64,000 nt of DNA from Candidatus Methylomirabilota bacterium (GCA_028870115.1 JAGWQH010000082.1:90003-154002), one strand, 5' to 3'. Shown: positions 45,043 through 54,956, numbered from the stretch's first letter. The notes: generated from the letters alone by a model not told the origin. Program-made: numbers and translations.

Positions 45043-46124
45043 GGAATAAGATCATCTTTGCGCTTTCCATTCTTGGTGTTCTCACGGGATTGGTGAGCGC
45101 CTATCTGTACGGAACCCACAAAAAGCCGCTGCCTCCGGCGTTTAATCCGGCGCCGAATCCTTACGCCAAAGGCATCTATGCGACCGGCATCATTGAAAGC
45201 TACCAGACCAGCGGGCAGAATATCAACATCTATCCTGAGGTACCAGGCACCATTACACAGATTCTGGTTGCCGAAGGAGCGCACGTGCGTCAGGGCACGC
45301 TGCTGCTTCTGATCGATGATTCCATTCAGCGGGCAACGGTCGAGCAGCAGAGGTCGCAGGCGGAAGCGGCGCTGACGCTGCTTCAAGAGCTCAAAGCCCA
45401 GCCCAGGAAAGAGAATCTGGAAATCGCAAAAGCGCAGGTAGAGTATGCGAGCGCTAGCCTCAAAAGCGCGCAAGACGAGTTGGATAAACAAAGCCGGTTG
45501 CATGAACTTTACCCCAAAGGACTGAGCAGGGAGACGCTTGATAACGCGATCAACGCGGTTAAGGTCGCCAAGGCGAATCTCGACGTCGTCCGCAGACAAT
45601 ACGAACTCACAAAAGCCGGCGCCTGGACCTATGACATAGCGAATCAGGAAAGACAGTACGAGGCGGCGTCAAAAGCGTTCAGGGCTTCAAGCGCGTTGCT
45701 GGCCAAGTACACGATAAAGGCGCCGGTGGATGGCGTGATCCTCTCAGTCAAGGCTACGGTTGGCAGCTATATCTCCCCCCAAGGGACGTATGACGCTTAT
45801 ACCCAGGGACTGAGCCCCATCCTCGTTATGGGAAGTTCACAGGCTTACCTTGGAGTCAGATGCTACATTGACGAGATACTTATCCACAGACTGCCTCCGG
45901 CTTCACAGATGCGTGCGCAGATGTTTATTCGAGGGACGAACACCAGCATACCTCTGCAGTATGTGCGCGTGCAGCCCTATGTATCACCGAAGATCGCATT
46001 GTCAAACGAAAGAACTGAGAGGGTCGATGTGAGGGTGTTACCGGTCATCTTCCGGTTTGAGAAGCCGAAGGAGATCGATCTCTATCCCGGGCAACTGGTG
46101 GATGTGTATGTTGGAGAGAAGTGA
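45039..46124 (+). CDS. HlyD/DevB-family membrane fusion protein
   Basis: A 361-aa periplasmic adaptor anchored by an N-terminal helix (about 5-24). It shows the lipoyl half-motif GTITQILVAEGAHVRQGTLL, a central coiled-coil hairpin (about 105-220, EAALTLLQELKAQPRKENLE) and the second lipoyl part APVDGVILSV. It connects the ABC exporter to an outer-membrane channel. The channel gene is not in the window. GTG 45039 overlaps the ATPase stop by 4 nt. Confidence 0.87.
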   Translation: MRNKIIFALSILGVLTGLVSAYLYGTHKKPLPPAFNPAPNPYAKGIYATGIIESYQTSGQNINIYPEVPGTITQILVAEGAHVRQGTLLLLIDDSIQRATVEQQRSQAEAALTLLQELKAQPRKENLEIAKAQVEYASASLKSAQDELDKQSRLHELYPKGLSRETLDNAINAVKVAKANLDVVRRQYELTKAGAWTYDIANQERQYEAASKAFRASSALLAKYTIKAPVDGVILSVKATVGSYISPQGTYDAYTQGLSPILVMGSSQAYLGVRCYIDEILIHRLPPASQMRAQMFIRGTNTSIPLQYVRVQPYVSPKIALSNERTERVDVRVLPVIFRFEKPKEIDLYPGQLVDVYVGEK

Positions 46125-46256
46125 TAAAACGGAGTGGATCTCCCCCCGGAAGGTCTGTTGGCGAGCGCGCGCATGGGGAGGGGTTGTGTGCCACGAGGTG
46201 AGCAGCAGGCCCCTCGGTAACGTGGATCGTCAGCCGAGGCGTGAGGCAGAGAGGAC

Positions 46257-47066
46257 ATGGCGGTAAGACGAACGGAGGCTGTCCGCACGGTCGAATTGAC
46301 TAAACGATTCGGCGAAGTGATCGCCGTGGACGCGGTCTCGCTGGAGGTTCCCGCGGGGCAGCTTTTCGGCCTGATCGGTCCGAACGGGGCGGGGAAGAGC
46401 ACCATGATCAAGATGCTGACGACACTCCTCTCCTCCACCCGAGGCCGAGCGTGGGTCGCGGGGTTCGATGTGACAACCCAGCCCGCCGAGGTCCGCCGCC
46501 GGATCGGCTACGTTCCCCAGCTCCTCTCCGCAGACGGTGCGCTCACCGGGTATGAGAACCTGCTGGTATCGGCTCGACTGTACGGCGTGGATCGAGCAAC
46601 GCAGGGGCGACGGATTCATGAGGCTCTGGATCTCATGGGGCTCAAGGATGCCGCTCACACCTTGGTTCGAGCCTACTCCGGGGGGATGATTCGCCGGCTG
46701 GAGATCGCCCAGGGGATGCTTCACCGCCCCTCCGTCCTTTTTATGGACGAGCCCACCGTGGGCCTCGATCCTGTAGCCCGCCGGACGGTCTGGGCGCACG
46801 TCCGGGAGCTCCAGAGTCTCTTCGGAACAACAATGGTGCTCACCACGCACTACATGGAGGAGGTCGAGGCGCTGTGTAAGGCGGTGGCGATCATCCACCA
46901 GGGCCGGATCGTGGCTATGGGCTCCCCGGCGGAGCTCAAAGCGCCAGTGGGCGCGGGTGCGAGCCTAGACGACGTATTTGTCCACTTTACAGGAGCCGCG
47001 ATCGAGGCAGGAGGGGGCTACCGCGAGGTCCGACGTACCCGCCGGACGGCCCAGGCATTATCATGA
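46257..47066 (+). CDS. ABC-2 type exporter ATPase (DrrA-like)
   Basis: A 269-aa ATPase with Walker A GPNGAGKST (41-49), the signature-like YSGGMIRRLEIAQGM, Walker B LFMDEPTVGLDP and the switch H in TTHYMEE. The ADGALTGYENLL segment is typical of the DrrA drug or polysaccharide export group. It overlaps the ABC-2 permease by 4 nt. A 132-nt gap separates it from the HlyD gene, so it is probably a separate unit. Confidence 0.9.
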   Translation: MAVRRTEAVRTVELTKRFGEVIAVDAVSLEVPAGQLFGLIGPNGAGKSTMIKMLTTLLSSTRGRAWVAGFDVTTQPAEVRRRIGYVPQLLSADGALTGYENLLVSARLYGVDRATQGRRIHEALDLMGLKDAAHTLVRAYSGGMIRRLEIAQGMLHRPSVLFMDEPTVGLDPVARRTVWAHVRELQSLFGTTMVLTTHYMEEVEALCKAVAIIHQGRIVAMGSPAELKAPVGAGASLDDVFVHFTGAAIEAGGGYREVRRTRRTAQALS

Positions 47067-47842
47067 CGCGACTGAGTATCTTTGCGCGACACGTCTGGGC
47101 GATTGCCGATGCCGAGATTCGCAAACTGCGCCATGATCCGTGGGAATTGCTTACCCGGGCGGTGCAGCCTACGTTATGGCTGCTTGTGTTCGGAGAGGTG
47201 ATGGGTGGGGTCCGCGGGCTGCCCACTGGGGGCTTCGCCTACTTGGATTTTCTGGTACCCGGCATCCTCGCACAAAGCGTACTGTTCGTCGCAATCTTCT
47301 ACGGCATCTCCGTCATCTGGGAGCGCGACCTTGGGATCCTGCAGAAGTATCTGGTGAGTCCGGCTCCGCGGACGGCCCTCGTACTCGGAAAGGCGGTCTC
47401 GGCCGGGGTCCGCGGCCTCTCGCAGGCCGTGATCGTCTACCTGCTGGCGTTCCTTCTCGGGATCGCAACGAAGTTTCAGCCTATGGCCATTCTCGGTGTG
47501 CTTGTCCTGATTGTGCTCGGCGCGGCGCTCTTCTCCACCCTCTCGCTGATCGTTGCGTGTCTCGTCAAGACCCGGGAACGCTTCATGGGTATCGGGCAGG
47601 TGTTGACCATGCCGATCTTCTTCGCCAGCAACGCTATCTACCCGCTCAGCCTGATGCCGACCTGGCTCCGGACGATCTCGATCGCCAATCCGCTGACCTA
47701 CCAGGTGGACGGACTCCGAACGCTGATGCTTCAGGGTGGGGCGAGCGGGTTGGGCCTTGAGCTCGACTTCGCCGTCCTGCTTGGGACCACGGCGCTGCTG
47801 GTCATCCTCGCCGCGGGCCTGTATCCCAGGATGGTTACGTAA
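47063..47842 (+). CDS. ABC-2 type exporter permease
   Basis: A 259-aa inner-membrane permease with six hydrophobic helices and the ABC-2 signature region SNAIYPLSLMPTWLRTISIAN near 190-210. It pairs with the DrrA-like ATPase before it. Likely exports a hydrophobic compound or glycan, but substrate is unknown. It converges on a SnoaL-fold gene, leaving 38 nt between the stops. Confidence 0.88.
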   Translation: MTRLSIFARHVWAIADAEIRKLRHDPWELLTRAVQPTLWLLVFGEVMGGVRGLPTGGFAYLDFLVPGILAQSVLFVAIFYGISVIWERDLGILQKYLVSPAPRTALVLGKAVSAGVRGLSQAVIVYLLAFLLGIATKFQPMAILGVLVLIVLGAALFSTLSLIVACLVKTRERFMGIGQVLTMPIFFASNAIYPLSLMPTWLRTISIANPLTYQVDGLRTLMLQGGASGLGLELDFAVLLGTTALLVILAAGLYPRMVT

Positions 47843-47880
47843 GCGTCGTTGTCGATTCCGTGAACCGGGCAGGACGAAGG

Positions 47881-48318
47881 TCAGGATTCCGGCCCAGACG
47901 GAGATACCACCCCTAGCTGCTGCATGACGAACCCAAGGAAGTTGTGCTGCGCCCATCGCTCCACGATCTTCCCGCCTTCGATCCGGTAGATGACAATGCC
48001 GGTCATCTCTACCTTCTTTCCGGTTGGCTTGATACCCTTGAACTCCCCCATCTGCGTCCCGGTTCCGCTCACTCGCACCACTACCCTGTCGCCCTCGGCA
48101 ATCAGATCGTGGATAACATGGGTACCATCAGGGTACGCGCTCGCAAACACCTTGAACGCCTGCTTGATTCCTTCCAGTCCGGGCTTCAGATCGGGGATCG
48201 GCGGTGGATCGTGATCGATCAGATCGGCGGAGAAGAACTCATCCAGCGCCGCGAAATTCTGCTTATCAGTCTCCTCGTAGAGACGACGCACCAGACGCTT
48301 GTTGTCTTCGATCGACAT
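47881..48318 (-). CDS. SnoaL-like polyketide cyclase-fold protein
   Basis: A 145-aa protein of the SnoaL/NTF2 fold. The RRLYEETDKQNFAALDEFFS start, LIDHDPP and the VEMTGIVIYRIEGGKIVERW ending are typical of the ester cyclase/SnoaL group. The catalytic His/Asp seen in true cyclases (HD in IDHDPP) is retained. ATG 48318 has GAGGTG upstream. Convergent with the ABC-2 exporter. Its reaction is unknown. Confidence 0.8.
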   Translation of the reverse strand: MSIEDNKRLVRRLYEETDKQNFAALDEFFSADLIDHDPPPIPDLKPGLEGIKQAFKVFASAYPDGTHVIHDLIAEGDRVVVRVSGTGTQMGEFKGIKPTGKKVEMTGIVIYRIEGGKIVERWAQHNFLGFVMQQLGVVSPSGPES

Positions 48319-48490
48319 GTCACACCTCTTACTGCTGCATTCGCGGAGCTGAACGCGAAGCCTGATGGAAGCCCAACTCGGTTATTGGGTGCCGTACATT
48401 TAAAGCCAGATATTTTTGCCAAGTCAAGAGAAATCAATCGGAGTCCGGCAACATCCTCGACGAGCGCCACGCATCAGTCTTGGCAAGGTG

Positions 48491-49570
48491 TTATGGGGTC
48501 GGTGACTTGGAGCTGCGGCGAAGCTCGCGGTCGATGATCTTCTGGAACGTTTCCAACGGCAGGGCGCCAACGACAAGCCGTCCGTTGATAAAAAAGGTCG
48601 GGGTTCCGGTGATGCCGAGACGACTACCCTCCTGGATATCAGCGGCGACCGCTCCTGCATGCTTTCCGCTGTCCAGACATGTAGCGAAGCGGCTGGGATT
48701 GAGCTTCAACTGCTCAGCGAATCGTTTGAAGTCCGCGGTCGTCGCCTGAGCCTGAGACTCAAAGAGGCGGTCGTGATATTCCCAGAACTTCCCCTGCTCG
48801 CCGGCGCATCGCGCCGCCTCGGCCGCCTTCGGCGCCTTAGGGTGAAGGCTGACGATCGGGAAATCGCGGAACGCTAACCGTACCTGCCGTGGATAAAGTC
48901 GCACCATCTCCTTCAGTGTCGGGACGACCCGACTGCAGAACGGACACTGAAAGTCGGAGAACTCAACGATGGTGACCGGCGCACTCTTGGGACCTTGAGC
49001 AAAAGCTCCTTCCGCACTCACCGGGATCCGGATCGGTTCTGGCTCTTCCAGGAAGCGTTCGACCTTGGCGCGTTGCTCGAGGCCGGCCAAATAGGCGTGA
49101 TGACCGGTCTGCGCCTTCTGGTCTCTCAGATAGTCGCGGACCTTGGGACGAAGCTCAGCTTCCTCTCCCTGAAGACGCGCCCTGTTCTGCGTCATGAATG
49201 CCGTGACCTCCGCGTCGGTAACCTCAGGAACTTTCGAGGTGACTTCCGCCTTCAAAAGCTCTTCAACCGTGATCCCACGCCGCTTGGCTTCGAGTGCCAG
49301 CAGGCGCTCTTCGATCAACTCTTCCAGCTTCGACTCCATCAGTTGAAACTTCTGATCTTGCAGCTTGGCAAGCTGCGGGGTCAGAGCCTTCTCAATCTCA
49401 CCAAGCGTAATCACCTGGTCATCGACCTTCGCAGCTACTCCCGTTTGGACCGGTTTCACCGACGGTCCGGCGCTAAACGCGGGCTGCTGCCACAGAAGTA
49501 CCGATAAGAGGAAGGCTCCATTGATAGCTATGGCCCGGCGTCCAAATCTGCTCTTTCCCAGTAACAGCAT
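48491..49570 (-). CDS. SurA_N-DsbA fusion periplasmic thiol oxidoreductase
   Basis: A 359-aa exported protein. Signal peptide about 1-34. Residues 45-175 are a SurA_N-like helical chaperone segment (ITLGEIEKALTPQLAKLQ). Residues 195-345 are a DsbA-type thioredoxin fold with active site C209-P-F-C212 (FSDFQCPFC), the cis-Pro region GITGTPTFFINGR near 328-340 and FRDFPIVSLHPKAP. A fused chaperone/oxidase could form disulfides in folding proteins. The membrane VKOR fusion at 10846 could reoxidise it, though the genes are far apart. Confidence 0.83.
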   Translation of the reverse strand: MLLLGKSRFGRRAIAINGAFLLSVLLWQQPAFSAGPSVKPVQTGVAAKVDDQVITLGEIEKALTPQLAKLQDQKFQLMESKLEELIEERLLALEAKRRGITVEELLKAEVTSKVPEVTDAEVTAFMTQNRARLQGEEAELRPKVRDYLRDQKAQTGHHAYLAGLEQRAKVERFLEEPEPIRIPVSAEGAFAQGPKSAPVTIVEFSDFQCPFCSRVVPTLKEMVRLYPRQVRLAFRDFPIVSLHPKAPKAAEAARCAGEQGKFWEYHDRLFESQAQATTADFKRFAEQLKLNPSRFATCLDSGKHAGAVAADIQEGSRLGITGTPTFFINGRLVVGALPLETFQKIIDRELRRSSKSPTP

Positions 49571-49623
49571 TACACCCTCCTTGTGATTGGTATCAGGCGG
49601 AACGATCCGAAACTTTGATTGCG

Positions 49624-51252
49624 CTAGGCCTGGACCAGAAAGTTTCGCATCATGTCCAGTTCCTCGTGCTCGAGATTGTGACAGTGATACAGATACAGAC
49701 CCGTGTAATGGTCAAAGCGCTTCAGGATGGTCACCTTTTCTCCCGGCATCACCAGCACCGTATCCTTCCAACCGTTATCCACAAACCCTTGGCTGACCGA
49801 AGCATAACGTCGTTCGAATCCTGGCGCCAGCTCCCGCTTGAGCACCTGAAACGTCTGCCCATGGATGTGCATCGGGTGGGCCATCATCATCCCGCGTGCG
49901 CGGTGGTCCCGATTGACGAATTCCACTAGCTGCAAGGTGTTCAGCGGGATAATCTCCTCATCAACGACCTTGGTCAGTTCGAATGAGCGGCCGTTCAGCC
50001 GTGGCGACATCCCCCTCATCGACAGGTGGATCGACCTCGGAGTCCCGGCATTCGCAGCGTCTTGTAGCCGGTACCGCTTGATCGACGATAAACGGGGCGG
50101 GAGGACAAGCTGATCGCGCTCCTCCCGCGTGATGCGAACCGTCAGGATAGGGTACTCCGACCCGTTGGGCAAAGCGGCGCCCATCCTGCCCATCATCCCG
50201 CCTCGCATACCGCGCCCCATCCCCATCATCCCACCACCCCCTCCTCCCATCATGCCACCGCCCATTCCCATCATGGGCATCACACCAGAGAAGGCAGCGC
50301 TGCGTAGCGTCATTTCGTCACCGAGCTTTCGGCCGCGAAAATCTACCCAGATGTCTACCCGTTCACCGGGCGCCAGCATCACATAGTTACGGATCTCCGG
50401 CCTCTCTAGAAGTCCCCCATCGGTGCCGATCACGGTCAGCGGGCTCCCATCGCTCCACACCAACTTGTAGATGCGCGAATTAGAGCCGTTGAGGATCCGA
50501 AGACGGTAGGCTCGGGTCGCTACCGGAAGGACAAAATCCGGCTTGCCATTGACCAGTATCCGATCGCCTAGGAAGCCCATCCATCGATCATGCATGTGCG
50601 CGATATAGCGGAACTGGTTGTAGTCATCGAAACTACGATCCTGAATGATCAGTGGAATATCATGCGCATCGCGTGGCAGCTCCAGCGACTGCTCTTCAGC
50701 ATCAGTCACTATGATCAGACCCGCCAGACCGTAGTAGACCTGCTCAGCGGTCCGTTTGTCGGTGTGCGAGTGAAACCAGTAGGTGCCGGCGCGATCGAGG
50801 ACCGTGTATTTGTAAATAGAGGTCCGACCGCTCCCTGTCTGGTGTCTGGGGTGACCGTCGGCTTTTTCAGGCACAAGCAGGCCGTGCTGATGAATCACGC
50901 AGTCTTCCGGCAGCTTATTGTGGAAACGGACGCGAACCTTTTGCCCCTGGCGCAACCGTAATATAGGACCGAGATAGCTGCCCGGGATCTCCTCCACGGT
51001 GCCGGGCGGCCCCTTGATCAACTCGCCAGAAAACTTCCAGACCTTCGTCGGTCGATCCGACGAGAGAACCGGGAGTTCCGTAGTCAGGGCTGTTATCCCA
51101 ACCTCGATATCCGGTTCCGATTGATCTGTTTGTTTCTGGGAATCCTGTTCGACCGCTGCAAACACCCAATTCGGAACTATGGTCGTAGCGACTGCGCCGA
51201 GACCGAGGTACTGTAAGAGCCTTCTTCTGGAGAGGTCAGTTGCGTTGCTCAT
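49624..51252 (-). CDS. Multicopper oxidase with Tat signal and Met-rich loop
   Basis: A 542-aa periplasmic copper oxidase. The Tat signal is SRRRLLQYLG at about 8-17. Four copper-binding blocks are visible: HQHGLL (121-126), HSHTDKR (161-167), HPMHIHGQ and HCHNLEHEELDMM near the end with the type 1 Cys/His. A Met/Gly-rich loop (325-358) resembles the copper-binding insert of CueO. It likely oxidises Cu(I) or phenolic/organic substrates for copper tolerance. ATG 51252 or 51261 is possible. It is alone, with no copper pump or chaperone beside it. Confidence 0.87.
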   Translation of the reverse strand: MSNATDLSRRRLLQYLGLGAVATTIVPNWVFAAVEQDSQKQTDQSEPDIEVGITALTTELPVLSSDRPTKVWKFSGELIKGPPGTVEEIPGSYLGPILRLRQGQKVRVRFHNKLPEDCVIHQHGLLVPEKADGHPRHQTGSGRTSIYKYTVLDRAGTYWFHSHTDKRTAEQVYYGLAGLIIVTDAEEQSLELPRDAHDIPLIIQDRSFDDYNQFRYIAHMHDRWMGFLGDRILVNGKPDFVLPVATRAYRLRILNGSNSRIYKLVWSDGSPLTVIGTDGGLLERPEIRNYVMLAPGERVDIWVDFRGRKLGDEMTLRSAAFSGVMPMMGMGGGMMGGGGGGMMGMGRGMRGGMMGRMGAALPNGSEYPILTVRITREERDQLVLPPRLSSIKRYRLQDAANAGTPRSIHLSMRGMSPRLNGRSFELTKVVDEEIIPLNTLQLVEFVNRDHRARGMMMAHPMHIHGQTFQVLKRELAPGFERRYASVSQGFVDNGWKDTVLVMPGEKVTILKRFDHYTGLYLYHCHNLEHEELDMMRNFLVQA

Positions 51253-51282
51253 AGGATGCACGCCTCCTGCTCTAGGTGTTCC

Positions 51283-52074
51283 TTATGAAGAGACCATGGC
51301 GTATGAGGCCGAAGCCTTTTTGAGATGAAGGTTAAACGGGTGGTAGCCCACCTCAAGCAAACACAGTCCATGTGGGGAGATCGTCTTTGATGCCATATTA
51401 CGATCTCTTCCTTCAAGTATTGCTTTAAGGTATTCAGACCGCAATCTCCCCCGCCCAACGTCCAGCAAAGTCCCCATGACGATTCGGATCATGTGACGCA
51501 AAAATCCATCGGCTACAACCTCAAAGACCAGGTGATCCTCCTCCTGCCGGAATTCAGCCGCCAAGACCGTTCGGACTGGAGACTCTGCGGAGCTGTGAGC
51601 AGCTTGAAAGGCGCTGAAATCGTGGGTACCGACCAGACTCCTAGCCGCATCAGCCATAGCATTTGTCTGTAGAGCGTAAGGAACAAAAAAGGTGTAGCGA
51701 CGCTCAATGGCGGATGGGTACGGCCGCGTGAGCAGGCTATACCGGTACCGCTTCCAGTGAGCCGAGTATTGGGCATGAAAGTCGCCGTCCATTTCCTCTA
51801 CTGCCGTAACGACAATATCTGGCGGCAGCGCGCTGGTCAGGGCTCGCCGAAAGGTGTCCGGTGGATGGTAAAATTCAGCGCGAAGGCTCGCGACCTGACC
51901 AAGGGCGTGGACGCCGGCATCGGTCCGGCCCGCGCCCATCACATGAATGTCTTTCCCGACAATTCGCTTAACGGCTTCCTGTAACGTGCCTTGAATGGTC
52001 GTCATCCCAGGCTGGACCTGCCAGCCATGATAGTTGGTCCCGTCATATTCAATTGTCAATTTAAACGTCGGCAT
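51283..52074 (-). CDS. truA: tRNA pseudouridine(38-40) synthase TruA
   Basis: Forms pseudouridine at positions 38-40 of tRNAs. The 263-aa form starts MPTFKLTIEYDGTNYHGWQ. The catalytic aspartate is D52 in GRTDAGVHALG, and FLRHMIRIVMGTL is near 195-207. ATG 52074 is preferred over 52080 and 52089. Downstream is the multicopper oxidase gene 30 nt away on the same strand. Confidence 0.94.
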   Translation of the reverse strand: MPTFKLTIEYDGTNYHGWQVQPGMTTIQGTLQEAVKRIVGKDIHVMGAGRTDAGVHALGQVASLRAEFYHPPDTFRRALTSALPPDIVVTAVEEMDGDFHAQYSAHWKRYRYSLLTRPYPSAIERRYTFFVPYALQTNAMADAARSLVGTHDFSAFQAAHSSAESPVRTVLAAEFRQEEDHLVFEVVADGFLRHMIRIVMGTLLDVGRGRLRSEYLKAILEGRDRNMASKTISPHGLCLLEVGYHPFNLHLKKASASYAMVSS

Positions 52075-52111
52075 CGCCATCCATAGCAAACCTGCTGCAT
52101 ACTGCTATATG

Positions 52112-52199
52112 GTCATTGCGAGCGACCGAATGGAGCGCGGCGATCTCACCGCGCACTTTTACCGCGAGATTGCTTCGTCGCTGCGCTCCTCGCAATGAC
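52112..52199. repeat. Palindromic GTCATTGCGAG repeat element, copy 2
   Basis: An 88-bp element bounded by exact GTCATTGCGAG (52112-52122) and CTCGCAATGAC (52189-52199), with GAGATTGCTTCG inside. Its termini are identical to copy 1 at 18245-18343. It lies in the gap between asd and truA. No coding sequence and no target-site duplication are clear. Confidence 0.82.
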
Positions 52200-52296
52200 A
52201 CGACTCTTATAATGCGCTTGCAGTAGAAACACGAACAGGAGCGCCGATTCTGCGCTCCTGTTCACGGATTATCTGCGAAGCTCAAGGAGGGACCGT

Positions 52297-53319
52297 TCAA
52301 AGATAACGATCGATTAACAGCTCGGCAATCTGGATAGCGTTCAGGGCCGCCCCCTTTCGAAGCTGGTCTCCCACTACCCAGAGGTTGAGGGCATGATCGT
52401 TCGTAAGATCTTCCCTGATCCGACCTACAAAGCAGTCGTCCTTACCCGCCGCGAGGAGCGGTACCGGGTAGCGGCCCGCTTTCGGTTCATCGAGCACGAC
52501 AAGCCCCGGCATCTTGGAGAGTAACTCTTTGGCCTTGTCTACCCCGATCTTCCGTTCCGTCTCGACGTTCATGGCGACCGAATGGGCTGTAAAGACGGGG
52601 ACACGCACGGTCGTAGGCGAGACGCCGATCGATTCGTCCCCGAGGATCTTCCGAGTCTCGAAGACAAGCTTCAACTCCTCTTTCGTGTAGCCGTTCGGCT
52701 GGAACGAATCGATGTGGGGAATAACGTTGAACGCAATCTGTTTGGGAAACGCGCTGATCTCGATCGGCTTACCACTGGCCCAGGCCAGTGTTTGCCGTCT
52801 CAGCTCCTCGATCCCCTTCGCACCAGCGCCGGACACCGCCTGGTAGCTTGAGACGATGACGCGCCTGACCCGGCCATAGTCGTGCAGCGGCTTGAGCGGC
52901 ATGAGCATGACGATCGTGGTACAGTTCGGGTTGGCGATGATGCCGCGGGTCTGATACCCGGCAAGCGCGTCCGGGTTGATCTCAGGAACCACGAGCGGGA
53001 TATCAGGCTCCATCCGGAACGCGGAGCTGTTATCGATGACAACCGCACCGGCCCTGACGGCTGCCGGAGCGAACTGCTGACTGCGGGTCGCACCGGCGGA
53101 AAACAGAGCGATCTCAATCCCGTGAAACGAACGCTCCTCAAGCCGCTCAACCTTGATCTCATCCCCGCGAAAGGTCAGGCTCTTTCCGGTGGAGCGATCG
53201 GAGGCCAAAAGCTTCAGATGTCGAATGGGAAAGTTCCGATCTTCGAGCAGTCGAAGCATCGTTTCTCCGACTGCGCCGGTGGCTCCCGCGACCGCTACCG
53301 TATACGTTCTGTTCGCCAT
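52297..53319 (-). CDS. asd: Aspartate-semialdehyde dehydrogenase
   Basis: NADPH-dependent reduction of aspartyl phosphate, the branch to Lys, Met, Thr and Ile. The 340-aa protein has the GATGAVGETMLRLLEDRNFP nucleotide loop, NNSSAFRMEPDIPLVVPEIN and the active cysteine C133 in NPNCTTI. ATG 53319 is 15 nt from the leuA stop, so they are cotranscribed. Confidence 0.95.
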   Translation of the reverse strand: MANRTYTVAVAGATGAVGETMLRLLEDRNFPIRHLKLLASDRSTGKSLTFRGDEIKVERLEERSFHGIEIALFSAGATRSQQFAPAAVRAGAVVIDNSSAFRMEPDIPLVVPEINPDALAGYQTRGIIANPNCTTIVMLMPLKPLHDYGRVRRVIVSSYQAVSGAGAKGIEELRRQTLAWASGKPIEISAFPKQIAFNVIPHIDSFQPNGYTKEELKLVFETRKILGDESIGVSPTTVRVPVFTAHSVAMNVETERKIGVDKAKELLSKMPGLVVLDEPKAGRYPVPLLAAGKDDCFVGRIREDLTNDHALNLWVVGDQLRKGAALNAIQIAELLIDRYL

Positions 53320-53334
53320 ATCACGCCCTCGCGC

Positions 53335-54882
53335 CTACAGTCCCTTTGGCGCGGCCATATCTTTGAGCGGCCGCGCCGCGCCGACAATCTTATTGACTGC
53401 GTTCAGGTAGGCTCTCACGCTGGCCTCAATGACATCGGTCGAGGTTCCTCTGCCGATCACGGTATGGCCATTGACCTCCAGCTTCAGAACCACCTCGCCC
53501 AATGCATCCTTCCCTGCTGTGATCGCCCTGATCGAGTAGTCAGCCAGTCGCCCTTGGACCTTTGTGATCTGATCGATCGCTTTGTAGGCCGCATCCACCG
53601 GACCATCCCCCCAGCCTGATTCCTGGAAGATCTCATTGTCCCGCTTGAGCCGCACGGTCGCAGTGGGAACGATATTCATGCCGCTGGTGAACTGCAAATA
53701 ATCGAGGGTATAGGTCTCGCCGGCGGCCAGGGCCTCCTCCTCGACGATGGCCAGCAGGTCGTCGTCGAATACCTCTTTCTTCTTGTCGGCCACGATCTTG
53801 AACCGGACAAAGGCCCTATTAACAGCCTCTTCAGGCAGTATCGCGCCAAGCTCTTCCAGTCGCTTCTTGAAGGCGTGCCGTCCGGAGTGCTTGCCCAGGA
53901 CCAGTCGACTCTGAGGCACCCCCACCGATTCCGGCGTCATGATCTCATAGGTCAGCGGCTTCTGCAGCATGCCGTGTTGGTGTACGCCGGCCTCGTGCGC
54001 GAAGGCGTTGGCGCCGACAATGGCCTTATTCGGCTGGACGGGGATCCCGATGATGCTGGTCAGGAGCTTGCTGGATCGGTAGATCTCCTCCGTGTTGATG
54101 CCGGTCTCGAAGTCGAGCAGGTCTTTCCGCGTCCGAAGCGCCATTACGATCTCTTCGAGAGAGGCGTTGCCGGCGCGCTCACCGATTCCGTTAATGGTAC
54201 ACTCGACTTGTCTCGCGCCATTTCGGATCGCCTCAAGCGAGTTCGCCACCGCCAGCCCAAGGTCGTTGTGACAATGGCAACTGATTACCGCCTTATCGAT
54301 ATTAGGCACTCGATCGAACAGATTCTTGATCCGCGCTCCAAACTCCCAGGGGACACCATAGCCGACCGTATCGGGAATGTTGATTGTAGTAGCGCCTGCC
54401 TTGATCACCTCTTCCACGACCTTGCAGAGGTAATCCTGCTCGCTTCGATGGGCGTCCTCAGGCGAGAACTCGACATCATCGGTATAGCGCCTTGCATACT
54501 TCACCGCCGTAATGGCAGCCTGCAGGACCTCCTCCTGGGTTGATTTCAGCTTGTACGTGATGTGAATCTCGGAGGTGGCGATGAAAATATGAATTCGTGA
54601 GCGATCGGCATATTTCAATGCCTCCCAGGAGCGGTCGATGTCGATATCGCGAGTCCGGCAGAGACTGGCAATGATCGGTCCGCCCTTCAGGTTCTGGGCG
54701 ATCGTCTTGACCGCCTCGAAGTCATCTTCTGAGGCGATGGCGAAGCCGGCCTCGATGACGTCGACTTTCAGGCGCGCCAGTTGCCTGGCCATCTCCAGTT
54801 TCTCCCTGGTATTCATGCTGCAGCCAGGCGCCTGCTCGCCGTCCCTGAGCGTGGTGTCGAAGATTACAATGTGCTTGCCCAT
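53335..54882 (-). CDS. leuA: 2-isopropylmalate synthase
   Basis: First committed enzyme of leucine synthesis. The 515-aa LeuA type 1 has [12 protein letters not shown] (9-20), the [12 protein letters not shown] metal site and the [16 protein letters not shown] segment, followed by the C-terminal regulatory domain (about 390-515) for leucine feedback. It lies between pssA and asd in one operon. Confidence 0.95.
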   Translation of the reverse strand: MGKHIVIFDTTLRDGEQAPGCSMNTREKLEMARQLARLKVDVIEAGFAIASEDDFEAVKTIAQNLKGGPIIASLCRTRDIDIDRSWEALKYADRSRIHIFIATSEIHITYKLKSTQEEVLQAAITAVKYARRYTDDVEFSPEDAHRSEQDYLCKVVEEVIKAGATTINIPDTVGYGVPWEFGARIKNLFDRVPNIDKAVISCHCHNDLGLAVANSLEAIRNGARQVECTINGIGERAGNASLEEIVMALRTRKDLLDFETGINTEEIYRSSKLLTSIIGIPVQPNKAIVGANAFAHEAGVHQHGMLQKPLTYEIMTPESVGVPQSRLVLGKHSGRHAFKKRLEELGAILPEEAVNRAFVRFKIVADKKKEVFDDDLLAIVEEEALAAGETYTLDYLQFTSGMNIVPTATVRLKRDNEIFQESGWGDGPVDAAYKAIDQITKVQGRLADYSIRAITAGKDALGEVVLKLEVNGHTVIGRGTSTDVIEASVRAYLNAVNKIVGAARPLKDMAAPKGL

Positions 54883-54956
54883 CTCTTTCCCCAGCTATCG
54901 TCGCGTTACTACGCCCCTGTTGCTGCCTCTTGCGGCAACGAAACGGGCCTGTCTCC

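Noticed and set aside
47174..47956. A 260-codon minus-strand frame opposite the ABC-2 permease
   Set aside because: It is the antisense of a polytopic membrane protein and crosses the intergenic boundary. No domain or ribosome site supports it.
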